Shown in pieces: positions 40,698 through 52,517 of a stretch of 64,000 nt of DNA (position 1 is the first letter of the stretch; each line of letters opens with the position of its first letter). The translations under genes and the position numbers were made by a program. Under the pieces are notes generated by a model, which worked only from the letters and a program-made list of their open reading frames with translations, searched no databases and was not told where the DNA came from. Source of the DNA: Ichthyophis bannanicus (Eukaryota; Chordata; Amphibia; Gymnophiona; Ichthyophiidae); assembly GCA_033557465.1 (NCBI GenBank), contig CM066035.1, forward strand, positions 902,627,309 to 902,691,308. Direction: 5' to 3'.

Positions 40698-43600
40698 TTG
40701 CGCATACTATGGCAGTCGTGAACCTCACTTCTAAGCCATGGCATGTAGAATATGATCTTAATCTCTCAAATTTACTGCTAATGCTCGGCGTAATACTTGC
40801 TTCGTGCCAAGAGAGCCTACTGCTGGAGTTCATAAGATGTAACATGTATGGGTAGCTTGTCAAGATGTGCTTTGAAATTCTTTTTTATCAGGCCTGTGGC
40901 TCCCAGTACAATGGGAAATATTTCTGTATCTTTCTGCCACATTTTCTTAGTCTCTGATTGCATTTCTTGATACTTCAAGATCTTCTCCCTCTCCACTCGA
41001 TTCACAGAATAATCACTCGGTACTAACGCTTCTATTATCAATGCTGTTCTGGTGGTGTTCTCCTTTACCACCATGTCAGGTTTCCTGGCATCCATTTTCT
41101 TATCCGTCGGTATGGGAATGTCCCAGGTGATCATAACCTCTTCATTCTCTATTATTCTCTTAGGGTCATGATCCCAGTGCTTTTCAGGGACAGTGATGTT
41201 GTATTGTTTACAGACTTTCCAGTGAAGGAGGTGTGCTACTTTACTATGCCTTTCTGTATAGAAATTTCCCACCATCAGAACTTCACAGCCTGCAATTAGG
41301 TGAGTCACTGTTTCCAGCTCTTTCTTACAGAATTGGCATATGTCTGTTGTGCCAGTTTTTTCAATACTCGCCGTAGACCATCTCATCCATAATCCGCTGT
41401 CCTGTGCTGCAACTATCAATCTTTCATCCTTCGGTTTCAGTCTACCTCTCCTCAACCATTTGTGTGTCCATTCTTGATCGACAAAAGGTTCTTGAAGCAA
41501 CACTGTATTTTCGACTGTATTTGTGCATTTGCCACTTGTTTTTCCTCACCTGCTGATCTAATTCTTTGAAGAGTTTTTTATCTTGTTTTGCAAATTCTGT
41601 TACGTCCTTTCCCATGCATGTCTGTGGATTCTCACTCATTCCTTCTAATCGTCAGAATGCTTGTCCAAGTTTGATGAAGGAGACAGATTCTGGACGTTTA
41701 CTTTCATATTTCAGCACTTATTGTGTATTTGGATCCAGTGATGCTGTCAGATAGGCTTGGAGGCCTACGATAGTAGCTCTGTAGGTGTAGTCAATCTCTA
41801 TAAGTTCTAGCCCTCCTTCAGTTCTAGGGATGTACAATCTTGGCATACACTGATTCTTGTAAATTACTTCATGAGCATGGAGGAGATTTCTTGTTCGCAC
41901 ATCCAGTTTTTCAAGCTCTTTATGAGGCCAATCCACAATCCCAAAACTGTAGGAGAGTACAGGAATTGCCAGCTGATTGATGGCTTGTATCTTATTTTGT
42001 GATATTAAAGGACTTTTCAATAACAGTTTTAATCTCCTGTAATATTCTTTACTGATCTTCTCTCTCAGTAGTTTCTGCTCGAGTGTCATTCCTTTCTCTA
42101 TTCCGAGATACTTATATACTCCTTCCTGTTCAAGATCCTTGATGTCACAGCCTCTCCAGCAAGGGAGATGTTTTCGGTTTTGCTCAATTTTCCTCTGAAA
42201 AAGGTTGCCTTAGCACACTTGTCAAGGCCAAAAGTCATCCTGATGTCATCAGAAAAGCTTTTCACCACACGAAACTGCTCTGCTAATTGTTGGTCGCTGG
42301 AACTGTAGAGCTTCAGATCATCTACAAATAGTAGATGGGAAGTTGCTTCTGGGTTGGTACCGTCTTTAGAATTGTAGAGTTGTTGAGAGCACTGATTGAA
42401 TTAAGCGCCAAACAAAACAGAAGTGGCGACAGGGAATCTCCCTGAAAAATTCCTCGCTGGATCTTAATGTTAGAAATGATGTACTGATCATCTTCATATC
42501 TCAAAAAGAATGTGGATTGTCACATTGTCATATTGAACTTAATGTACTCTATCAAACCAGAATGTGTATTATACATTTCAAGGCAATGTATTATCCAAGA
42601 GTGTGGGATGCTATCAAAAGCTTTCTTATAATCAATCCATGCTATACCGAAATTTCTTCCTTTCTTAGCACTGGCCATAATGGCCTTATTCAGCATTAAC
42701 TGGTCTTTGGTTCCCTATGCTACTCTTATTACCCTTTTGCTCTATCGCCATAATGTTATTGAGCTTGATGTGATTGTATATTCGGTCTGCATCTATTGCA
42801 GTAAACAGCTTATAGATTGTAGGTAAACAGGTTATTGGTCTATATTTTTTAGGTAAGTTAGTCAGATCTCCCTTTGAAAGGAGAAAAGTACTTCCTGTAG
42901 TAAGCCATTGTGGTGTTAAGTCTGGTTGCTTGAACGATTGATTTTTGCAGTTTGCCAGATGTTGGTGGAGTGATGTTAACTGTTTGAGCCAAAAGTTGGT
43001 TACTCTATCAGGGCTGGGGCTCTTCCAGTTTAGGGCTCGTTTTAGCCTGCTTTCCAGCTCTTCCTTTGTTACTACAGGCCATTCCATAGGTTTGATGTTT
43101 GTTTTTTTCTAAATGGTTCTGTATGCAGGGTAATCATTCTACTTTGTTATTGTGCTGTATAGGATTCTCATATAGCTTTCTCCAGAAGGTTTCAATTTCG
43201 GCTTTGGTTGGAGGTGCTTTTACCATATTAATACTCTTCCCCAATTCCCTGTAGAATTGTTTTGGGTTTTCTCTAAATAATTTATTCTGATATCTTTCTT
43301 TCCTGTTTTCTTCATATCTTCGAAGTTTTTGCGCTTCTGCAGCTATTTTCAATTTATTGTTGGGCCATATACATTTCAGGTCATCTTCTGTTAATGCAGC
43401 ATGCTTCAGCTTGATGTCTTGGATCTTAATCCTTGTAGATACCCATCAGGGATACCTCTGCACACAATGATTGAATTTGTCGTTCAATGCGCTTTTTCCA
43501 AGGAGGAACTGTTATTGTTCTCTTTTTCTTCTGACCTTGCACTCTAGATGGTAGTATTCTTGCAGTAAGAATTTTAGCTGCACAATATTGTATTCGATTA

Positions 43601-44299
43601 ATTCCAGTTATGTCAATAAATGGTCCCTTTATACCAGATATGGCTTTGTTCATCTTAATTATCATTCTTCTAGTCTTAGGTGTTAAATTTAGCTTGGGTA
43701 ATCTTTCCCTTGTTTGGAACCCAGCATATTCATCTCTTTCCATATGGACTAGGAGTTCTATCTTAAATTCCTCCACCTCTGGGTCTTTCTCTTCCCTTTC
43801 CTCTTCCTCCTTTGCTTCCTCCAATTCAGTTAATTTGTTTACTCTTCCTTTATTCAGTTCACTCTTGCAGTTTCAAATCTCTCAACTCCATCTCCCCTTC
43901 AACCTCTTTTTCCTTTTCTTTGTCTTCCTTTCTTCTGGTACTCTCTCCTAGATCCCCTCCTACCTGTATTTCTTTGTCCATGGAATCCCTTAGTTGCTTC
44001 AAGATGTTATCATTCACATACTTCTTTTCTTTGATCTTTAAAATTAAAGATCTTAAATTTGAATCTATTATTCTTTTGTAGTTTTTCTAATAGCAATTTT
44101 CCTCTTTCTTCCAGCTTTTGACGGATTCTCTTTGTATACCCTCTTGATGTACATATAGCATGCGTTGCATAAAAATAGCAGTACATTATCTCCTCTTTAT
44201 CTGCAGAATTTCACGTAACCGGTTAAAACTCTTGACTTTTTCATTAATTTCTGTGGTTTATCTCCTGCCACAGTGGGTCCATGAACAGGTTCACCATGG
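40698..44299 (-). mobile_element. R4/Dong/Rex6-like LINE with restriction-like endonuclease
   Basis: The minus strand encodes one long degraded ORF with an N-terminal region, an RT and a C-terminal CCHC plus restriction-like endonuclease. There is no APE endonuclease. This order is typical of the R2/R4 group of LINEs, and the RT text (YRPITCLPTIYKLFT, AIEQKG) points to the R4/Dong/Rex6 branch. It fills the gap between the right end of B3 and the truncated B4. Its exact 5' end is uncertain. Confidence 0.78.
40817..43824 (-). pseudogene. RLE-LINE polyprotein, several frameshifts
   Basis: In coding order: an acidic N-terminus and RERLPKLNLTPKTRRMI (43824-43426); AAEAQKLRRYEENRKERYQN (43352); RT block with SPDRVTNFWLKQL and KKYRPITCLPTIYKL (43087-42686); QGDSLSPLLFCLALNSIS (about 42450); catalytic FVDD at 42328-42317, in a different frame; the RT end at 42089-41718; and the C-terminal part 41503-40817. 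The last part carries CQFCKKELETVTHLIAGC (CCHC zinc motif) and KPDMVV (endonuclease PD motif). At least five breaks are present. Confidence 0.78.
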
Positions 44300-45451
44300 C
44301 CTTTATCTGTGGCAGGGATGTTATCTGCATCTGCATCTCCTGTTCAGTGCAACTGGTGCTCCAGTACCTACTCTAACTGTCACAGGTGGGACTGAAGTCC
44401 AACTCAGTCAGCGTGCACCTGAGCGCTACTGCTACACACCACCTTGCTGTCGAGGGTAAGCCCCTTATCTCTCGTTTCCAGTGGGGTCTTATGCAGTCCA
44501 AGCCCGCCATCCGCCCACAAACGGCAGAGTGGGATCTCAATGTGGTGCTCACACAGCTCACTAAGCTGCTGTTTGAGCCCCTGTCTACCTGCCACCTGCG
44601 GTACCTCCCCTGGAAGGTTGTCTTTCTCTTGGCACTCATGTCCACTCACAGAGTCAGTGAGCTACAGGCTCTGATGGCAAAGCCACCCTACATGAGGTTC
44701 TACAAGAACAGGGTGGTGTTACGCACACACCCCAAGTTTCTGCCAAAGGTAGTGTCCCTGTTCCACTTCTCCCCACCTTCTTTCCGAAGCCTCATGCCGG
44801 TAGGGTGGAGACTGTTCTCCATACTCTGGATTTTAAAAGGGCCCTTTCCTTCTACCTGCAATGGACTCAGGGCCACCGCAAAGCACCTTAGCTCTTTGTC
44901 TCCTATGACCCTAGTCGACTGGGGCTTCCAGTAACTAAACAAACTCTATCCACTTGGATGGCAGACTGCATTGCCCTCGCCTATGAGCAGGCTGGGATCT
45001 CACTAGACCACCGGGTCACTGCACACTGCGTCAGAGCCATGGCTATCTCTGTAGCAAATCTGTGTTCTGAACCTGTTACAGGAATCTGCCAGGCTGCCAC
45101 TTGGTCTTCAGTCTATACCTTCGCAGCTCACTACTGCCTGGAGAGGGTGTCCCAGTGGGACAGCGCCTTTGGCCAGGCTGTGCTCTGTAATCTCTTCGGG
45201 GTGTAGGCAACTCCTGCCCTCCGAACCCTCTTGTGTTCAGGCTACCGAAGCGCTGGTTTTCCACTGGACAATTGGGTCTTGTGAGAGTCTCTCATTTGGG
45301 ACTCAACAGCTGCAGTTCACGGCTCATCATCTCTGGTCGCCGTGGCATTTTGTACAGGTTCTTGGAAGCCTGTAGCCGGGGAGTCCCATATGTGAGGACT
45401 GACTTCCTGCTTGTTCTCATGGAAAGCATAGTTACTCACTTGTAACAGGTG
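44300..45451 (+). pseudogene. DIRS fragment, family B copy 4 (B4): YR and half ICR
   Basis: It begins inside the YR. GLKSNSVSVHLSATATHHLA and SEWDLNVVLTQLTKLLFEP-like text at 44390-44590 lead to STHRVSELQALM, where the catalytic Arg is retained. Later parts are in other frames: DHRVTAHCVRAMAISVANL and FAAHYCLERVS (45010-45145), ending FGQAVLCNLFGV at 45206. The ICR left half (45383 on) then runs straight into the 5' ITR of B5 at 45452. The 5' two-thirds and the right ITR are missing. Confidence 0.75.
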
Positions 45452-45581
45452 TTCTCCGGGAACAAGCAGGAAGTCATTCCTCACATGTGGGTGATGTCGG
45501 CACCGATGAAGCCCTCGTGCATAGCAAATCATCACGCATGCGCGGCCCTCTTACCACCCAAGGGTGCCATCTTGCTCAGTC
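45452..45581 (+). repeat. B5 left inverted terminal repeat
   Basis: It pairs inversely with 50493-50650 and with the second 3' copy at 50780-50940. Confidence 0.84.
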
Positions 45582-45830
45582 TCCTTTTTTCCGCAGAGAC
45601 CTCCGGACGTTGTCCTCGTGTCACCATGGAAAAAGTTTAAAAGTTTAGTAATTCTTTCTTTCCCTTACCGGATTGACATCACTTCCTCTTCCCGCCTTCG
45701 GCTCGGTACACCGGTATCGAGTTCGACTTGATTTTTTTGTTTTTTTGTTCTTCGTGACTGGCGTTCACGCCCTTTTTCTTTTTCACTCGCAGCATGGGTC
45801 TTCAACCTCGCAGGGGCCCTTTTTCCCCCG

Positions 45831-47268
45831 ATGGCTGCCAGCAGGTTTCAGAAATGTGATCGGTGTGCAAAACTAATGTCCCTCACCGATACACATGACT
45901 GCTGTCTCGGGCCTGACTACGACCCGACGGTCTGTGGCCCATGTAGGAAGATGTCCTCTAAGGCCCTGAGAAGCTGCCAGCAGTAGCGTTGTAGGGGTTC
46001 CTCGGAGAGGGGATCTCCCTCGCGGGAGCATCGAAGGAAGAAAAAATCCTAAGTCGACCCCGGAGGCCGAGCCAATCCTCGAGACCATGCAGACTCGAGT
46101 CAGTCCTTGGCCGAGGTCCCTCTCAGCCTCCCGTTTGGGACCAAGGTCGTTGCCGCCAGTCCTCCTGGCGTCGGGGCAGTCTATGCCTTGGCCCTCGATG
46201 CCAGAGCCCATCGATTCCTCTTCGGAGGCATCGAGATGGGAGACGGAGGAAGAGGAGTCCCCGGACACCTGTCAGCACAGGAACATCCCATCCAATTCCC
46301 CAGTGTCCGAACCTCGGAGAAGGTCCCCTCCGGAGGACATGAGGTTCTTGGACTTCGTGAGGGATATGTCCAATGCTTTGGCATTCCCCACGGAGTCCAA
46401 GAAGGATCCTCGAACCAACGTGCCTCCAATCCTGGAATAACTGATGCTCTGCATATGGGAGACACCGGCATCAGCGCCGGTGATCAGCAGGCGGACCGAC
46501 TCGATGTACCGAGTCTGCCGGAGCCCTGGGTTTCAGAAAGGACAATTACCGCACATCTCCATGGTTGTGGAATCAGCCATGTGCAGGCTGAAGAGCCAGA
46601 AGACACACTCCTCGGTGTCGCCTGGAAGGGAGGCCTGCAACTTGGACACCCCTGGCAAAAAGTGCTTCCAGGGTTCAGTGCTGACTTGTCAGATCCAGGC
46701 CTACCAGCTGTACATGGGCATGTACCTGAGAGACCTAGTGAAGGAACTCGCTGGGTTCTCGGCTGGTCTCTCCGAGGAGCCTTTGCAGCGCTTCAAGAGC
46801 CTTTTCACCGGCGTCTGTGAGTTCTTGAAGTTCATGACTTGAGCAGCCTATGACGGGTTTGAGTCTGTGGCCCGGGTAGCCGCGGCGGGCATCAATGCAT
46901 GCCGCCAATCATGGCTACAGTCGTCAGACCTCGAGCAGTGGGTTCAGGACAAGTTGGTCGTTGCCCCATGCCAAGGAGAGAACCTCTTTGGCAAACCCAT
47001 GACCGACAAGGCTGCGGAAATAGAGTCCGAGTACATGACGAGGACACGACTCTCAAAGAAGACCTCTGCCCCTTCGCGCAAGAAGGGCTCGGGTAAGAAG
47101 CCCTTTTACTCGAGGAAGGGTGCTGCTTACCGAAGCTACCCCCATTTTCGGGCCTCCCCGGCTCCCCAACAGGGGCAGCAGGCCAAGGGACAGGGGCATG
47201 GCCCGTGTAAGCAGAAAGCCCCCAAACCCCAGACACCAGCTCCAGCCCAGCCTGGTAGTGGCTTTTGA
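45831..47268 (+). pseudogene. gag: DIRS Gag, family B (B5)
   Basis: It starts MAASRFQKCDRCAKLMSLTD (CxxC motif), loses a few residues before LGPDYDP, and stops near 45986. A deletion removes much of the low-complexity middle. Pieces continue as EESPDTCQHRNIPSNSPVSE (46234-46440), LPHISMVVESAM (46549) with a stop at 46842, and then VAAAGINACRQSWLQSSDLE (46870 on) to the basic tail GKKPFYSRKG and a stop at 47268. Its C-terminal half is the clearest example of the family B gag end. Confidence 0.77.
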
Positions 47269-48757
47269 CTCTCACAGCATGGCCCCTCTCCCCACAGAGG
47301 ACAGGCAATGCACAGGAGGAAGGCATGCCCTGTATGCCCACAAGTGGACAGCCATTACCACCGATGCCTGGGTCCTGCAGATAGTCCATCAGGGCTATCT
47401 CCTTCATCTGGCCCGGGTACCACCTCCTTATTTCCCAGGAGAGCCCCTCAGTTCTCCCCTTCACCGGGACCTTCTGAAGGAGCTGGCAAGTCTTATCGAG
47501 GATCAGGTAGTAGTACCTGTGCCCCACCACCTGCAGGGCAAGGGCTTCTATTCCAAGTACTTTCTGGTACCAAAAAGAACAGGAGGCCTCAGACCCATCC
47601 TTGACCTGTGCAACTTAAACAAATTCCTGGTGAGGGAGAAGTTCAAGATGCTCTGCCTTGGAATATTGCTGCCTTACCTCCGCCAGGGAGACTGGCATTG
47701 CTCCTTAGACCTAAAAGATGCGTATACACACAACCTAATACACCCAGACCACAGGCAATATCTGCGCTTTGTGGTCGGGGGCAATCACTACCAGTACAAG
47801 GTACTCCCCTTTGGCCTGGCCTCCACCCCCAGGGTATTCACAAAGTGCCTAGTGGTGGTGGCCACTTTTCTCAGACTTCAGGGAGTCTTTGTCTTTCCCT
47901 ACCTAGAGGACTGGCTCATCAGAGGCACTTCAGCCAGAGAGGTCCATCAGGCCACATCTCGCATAATCCAGGTACTCCAGCATCTGGGGTTTGTAATCAG
48001 TTACCCCAAGTCCAGCCTTTTTCCCACTCAACAACTAGAGTTCATTGGGGCCAGACTCGATACCCTTCAGGCAAGGGCCTACCTGCCGACAGATAGGGCA
48101 AAAAGGCTTCTGGCTCTGGCACGTCAAGTGAGTCGCAGATCCACAGTGTCAGCAAGACAGTTTCTGCGCCTTCTTGGGCACATGGCGTCTACAGTTCATG
48201 TGACATCAGATGCCCACCTCCACATGCGAACTGCTCAGTGGTGCCTCAGGGACCAGTGGACACAGGCCACAGGCTGCCTCAGAGACAGAGTCACAGTGAT
48301 CAGGCGACTAGTACAATCCCTGAACAGGTGGCTTCAACCACTGCACTTGGAGGCGGGAATGCCTTTCCAGACTCCTCAACACAAGAAAACCCTGACCACG
48401 GATGCGTCTCTATTGGGCTGCGGAGCCCATTGCCAGGGGCTTTGTACTCAACAAGGAGTGTGGTCCCCAAACGAGAGAACACAACAAATCAATTTCTTGG
48501 AGCTCCGTGCCATCCGCCTAGCTCTAAGAATATTCTGGCGAACCCTGGCTCACGAACCTGTCTTGGTACAGACAGACAACCAAATGGCCATGTTCTTTGT
48601 GAACAAGCAGGGCGGCACGGGGTCCCGTCCACTATGTCAGGAAACCCTGGATCTGTTCTCATTTGCGACCCGGCATGGCATTCATCTGCGGGCTGTCTAC
48701 TTGCCGGGCCAAGACAACTTCTCCAGCCCCACGAGTGGCAGCTGGACAGGGGAGTAG
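47120..48757 (+). pseudogene. pol: DIRS pol: RT and RNase H (B5), YLED variant
   Basis: A long frame overlaps the gag tail and encodes SKYFLVPKRTGGLRPILDL, SLDLKDAYTHNLIHP and LPFGLAST. At the catalytic position it reads YLEDWL (about 47900-47917), where all relatives have YLDDWL. RNase H follows with LTTDASLLGCGAHC (48394), LELRAIRLAL and QTDNQMAMFFVNKQGG (48570). A deletion removes the ADxLS site after LPGQDN, and the frame ends at 48757. The Asp-to-Glu change would be expected to cripple the polymerase. Confidence 0.83.
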
Positions 48758-48789
48758 TCCATTGAATTTTTCAGGCCTGGGGATGGCCA

Positions 48790-49155
48790 GTGATGGACTT
48801 GTTTGCGAGTCCGCTCAATCACCAATTTCCCCGGTTCTGCTCCAGGCAGCCGCACCCACACAGGGTGGCTTCCAATGCTTTTCTGGTATCATGGTCTGTA
48901 GGCTTCCTGTATGCGTTTCCTCCGACGCTTCTGGTGGCCAAGACTCTATTCAAGATCCTTCAGGACAAAGCCTCGGTCATCCTGGTAGCCCCAAGGTGAC
49001 CAAGGCAACCCTGGTTTCCGCTTCTACTTCAGCTATCGGTGGAGGCCCCCATTCCCCTGGGATCCTCTCCAAACCACCTGTCCCAGGAGGGGGGCACTTT
49101 CCTGCACCCCAATCTCAGCTTCCTCAACCTGAGGGCATGGCTGCTGAAAGGGTAA
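48790..49155 (+). pseudogene. DIRS methyltransferase-like segment (B5)
   Basis: MDLFASPLNHQFPRFCSRQP, YAFPPTLLVAKTLFKIL and ILVAPR are open at 48790-48999. A TGA then replaces the Trp of the usual APxWPRQPW. Text continues as PRQPWFPLLLQLSVEAP after the stop. This Dam-like domain is part of pol in intact DIRS elements. Confidence 0.75.
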
Positions 49156-50190
49156 AACTCACACCACTCCTCTTTCCAAAAACTGTTGAAGAGGTCCTGC
49201 TGGCCTCAAGGAGGTCGTCGAGTAGACGGTCCTCTGCCTTGAAGTGGCGTAGGTTTGTGACTTGGTGCGAGGAGCAGGGTGTATGTCCATTCTCCTTCTA
49301 GGTTGCAGTGGTTTTACAGTACCTTCTCCACGTTTCAGATTTGGGCCTTAAGTCCAACTCTGTCAGAGTTCACCTCAGTGCTCTTGCAGGAAACCACTTC
49401 CCAGTAGAGGGGAAACCTCTCTCTGCCCATCCCTTGGTCTCTCGATTCTTGAGAGGTTTGCTTCTGCTGAAGCTTCTGGTTCGCCCTTTGGCGACTGAAT
49501 GGGATTTGAATGTGGTTTTGGGGCAGCTTACTCAGCCGCTCTTTGAGCCGAAAGCAACCTGTCATCTATGCTACCTTTCTTGGAAGGTGGTGTTCTTGTT
49601 AGCACTCAGGTCGGCTCGGCAGGTATGTGAGCTTCAGGCCCTTGTGTCAGACAGGCCTTACACAAGGTTCTATAGGAACCGGGTGGTGCTTCGCACACAC
49701 CCCAAGTTCCTTCCGAAAGTGGTCTTCTTCCACCTCAACCAGCAGGTGGTGCTGCCTACCTTTTTTCCCAGGCCGCATGCCAGTCGGGCAGAGACAGTAC
49801 TGCATACCCTGGACTGTAAGAGGGCATTGGCCTTCTATATTCAGATTACGCAGGGCCATAGAAGGGCTTCTCAGCTCTTCGTATCCTACAACCCCAGTAA
49901 GCTGGGGATCGCCGTTTCCAAGTGTACGCTGTCAACCTGGGTGGCGGACTGTATCGCCTGGGCATACAGGACAGCCGAGCTTCCGTTGGAGGATCGTGTC
50001 ACAGCCCATCGGGTCAGGGCCATGGCGGCATCAGTGGCTCATTTCCGCTCTGTTCCGCTGGCAGACATCTGCCGGGCCGCCGTCTGATCTTCGGGTCAGA
50101 CTTTTGCAACCCATTACTGCCTGTGGATAAGGAGTCCCGACGGGACAGTGCTTTTGGCCAGGCTGTACTCCGTAACCTTTTCGAGGTCTA
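49140..50190 (+). pseudogene. DIRS tyrosine recombinase (B5), few stops
   Basis: The frame overlaps pol and reads RRSSALKWRRFVTWCEEQG up to a stop at about 49301. It then stays open at 49308-50087: SNSVRVHLSALAG, FEPKATCHLCYLSWKVVF, the catalytic Arg in RSARQVCELQAL (about 49610) and VTAHRVRAMAAS (50000-50035). A stop replaces Trp after ICRAAV (50085), and the Tyr region lies beyond it as THYCL in another frame. It is among the better YR copies of family B but is broken. Confidence 0.78.
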
Positions 50191-50311
50191 GGCAACACCT
50201 GCCCTCCGACCCTTCTGTGTCGGGCTACCCGAGTGCTACTTTCTCAGATTCCTATTGTGGCTGCTTACGGCTCTCATAGAGGGAGCCTATTTTTCAGCTG
50301 TGGGTTGGGGA

Positions 50312-50410
50312 GTCCCATATGTGAGGACTGACTTCCTGCTTGTTCTCGGAGAAAGCGTAGTTACTCACCTGTAACAGGTGTTCTCCGGGGACAGCAGGAA
50401 TCAGTCCTCA
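50312..50410. repeat. B5 internal complementary region
   Basis: Its left half is the reverse complement of the B5 5' end and its right half of the 3' end, joined near 50359. It contains cacctgtaacaggtg, a 15-base inverted repeat around one central base. Confidence 0.85.
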
Positions 50411-50492
50411 CGACCCTCCCTCCTCCTCTTTAGTTGCAGTCCTATTACTATTGTTTTTGCTAATTTTTGCCGTCTTTTTAGCTATGTCATTT

Positions 50493-50679
50493 GACTGAGC
50501 AAGATGGCACCCTTGGGCGGGAAGAGGACCGCGCATGCATGATGCAATTCCCAAAGGCTTTCTCTGAAAGCTGGGGATTTGCTTCGCACGAGGGCTCCGT
50601 CGGTGCCGACATCACACATATGTGAGGACTGATTCCTGCTGTCCCCAGAGAGCACCTTTTACAGCTGAGTAACCTCGCT
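50493..50679 (+). repeat. B5 right inverted terminal repeat (first copy)
   Basis: It is the inverted partner of the left ITR. The terminal extension has changed to ttacagctgagtaacctcgct, which lacks the usual aggtgagt. Confidence 0.82.
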
Positions 50680-50968
50680 TTCTCCAGGGACAGCAGGAAT
50701 CAGTCCTCACAACCCTCCCTCCTCCCCTTGAGTTGCTTCTTTACCATAATTTACATTTTTGTCGTCTTAGCTATTTCATTAGACTGAGGCAAGATGGCAC
50801 CCTTGGGCGGGAAGGGTACCAAACCTTTGTGGTGCATCTCTCAAAAGCTTTCTTTGAAAGCTGGGGAGATGCTTCTGCGTGGGCTCCATCTGCGCCGATG
50901 TCACCCATATGTGAGGGCTGATTCCTGCTGTCCCCGGAGAACACCTGTTATAGGTGAGTAACTATGCT
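50680..50968 (+). repeat. Tandem second copy of the B5 3' module
   Basis: About 289 bases repeat 50381-50679, that is the ICR right half, spacer and right ITR. The divergence looks higher than for a fresh duplication. This second copy keeps ttataggtgagtaactatgct at its end, so it could be the end of a different family B element. Confidence 0.8.
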
Positions 50969-51194
50969 TTTTCATCTATTCCCTATACTGCGTAGCGTTG
51001 CTACCGTGAACAGCACAGCTGTATGTTATATTTTAGTTTCTTAGAAAGCAAATTTTAGTAGCCTACTTTAATACAGAGTCCATGGGAACTTTTATACTGT
51101 GGATCTTAGAGGCAGTTTTTGGAAATTACTTGTGTGGTTTCTTTGAAAATTTGCATATTTGTAAAAATGTTTCAGCATACTTTGTGCTTCTTTT
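50969..51194. other. Spacer between B5 and the piggyBac element
   Basis: AT-rich sequence with no feature I can identify. Confidence 0.5.
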
Positions 51195-52517
51195 TTAACT
51201 CTGGGAGTACCGATGGGGTCAAAAGTGACCCCATTGCAAGTTTCACAACGCGTATCTCGGAAACTAGTTGTTCAAGAATGCAATCTTTTTATGACTTTTC
51301 ACATGTCAATATTCTCTTTATATTGCGCCATGAGAGGAATAATTTTCATCCACTAGGTTACGCTAGTGATGACTTGCAGCACAGAGTACCAGTGGGGTCA
51401 TTTTTGACCCCAGTTGCTTACGTCCGGTTTGGATCGTGATACAATTTGCAGTTTTGTGAATTTTTTGAACTGACAAAGGTATTAATCATTAATTATGTAT
51501 CATTTATTTTTTGTACTCTTATTTTATGAAAATTACACATTTTCTGTAATTGATATCGTACGTTCTCTCATTATTTCAGATGAAATCTAAAGGCTTTCTG
51601 CTCATTCATCACGATTATTGTACACCTATAGTAAAACTGCTTTGCGTTTTATTCAACTTTATCTTTCTTTATTTATTTTAGGTTATTGTTTATGATGTCA
51701 AAACGAAAGTATTCAGCTGCCAAATAAGAGAAATATTGCAACGAGATGCTGACAGTGACGGCTCTGAGTCGTCTGATGATGCAGCATACTCAGCAAATGA
51801 AGAAGCATATCAGCCAAGTTCGGGCGATAAATCTGATGATGACAGTCATGATTCAGATGGCGACAGCAGTTGATCACCAAGTGAATGTGAGACTGATGTT
51901 GAGCCGGTAACATCGCCTGCAGCAAAGAGTCAAGTTACTGGTCGAGGCAAAGGACGAGGCTGTGCTGGACGGGGAAGAAGGCAGGAGTCCTCGGTGTCAG
52001 TATCATCTGTGAGGAATCTTAGTTGTGATCGTAGAGGAGCTAAGAGGTTATCAACTATAAGCACAAATGTTGCCATTGAAGCCTATGCATCTAAGGATAC
52101 CATATCATGGAACAGGAAACCTATAAAGCAAGCTGCTGGAAGATACGCCAGAGCTAATGTCATGCCCGTACAACAAGGTCCTACAAGGTATGCTGTACAA
52201 AATGTTGATGGCCCTCTCACAGTATTCCACTTGTTCATGAGGAAGAACTTATTGAATGAAATCATGATGTGAACGAGCAAACAAGGAAGACACATTTATG
52301 ACGACACCTGGAAATATTTGACAAACGGAGAATTTCAATGTTTTAAGAACATAAGAACATAAGACATGCCATACTGGGTCAGACCGAGGTCCATCAAGCC
52401 CAGTATCCTGTTTCCAACAGTGGCCAATCTAGGTCATACGTACTTAGCAATATCCCCAAAAGACACAGGTTCCACAATGCTTGTACTGGGTCAAGCATTG
52501 ATATCCTGGGTCCCTTT

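Larger units (their letters stand above)
45452..50968 (+). mobile_element. DIRS-type retrotransposon, family B copy 5 (B5)
   Basis: The element has a left ITR at 45452-45581, gag, pol and YR, an ICR at 50312-50410 and a right ITR at 50493-50679. A tandem second copy of the 3' module runs to 50968. It starts exactly in the shared ttctccggg of the B4 ICR. Gag and YR are broken by stops. Its RT frame is long, but the catalytic motif is changed. Confidence 0.87.

Noticed and set aside
43610..44081. Hydrophobic + strand frames resembling a membrane protein
   Set aside because: They are the antisense of the N-terminal, Glu/Lys-rich part of the minus-strand RLE LINE. Antisense of acidic/basic code gives Ser/Leu/Phe-rich readings.
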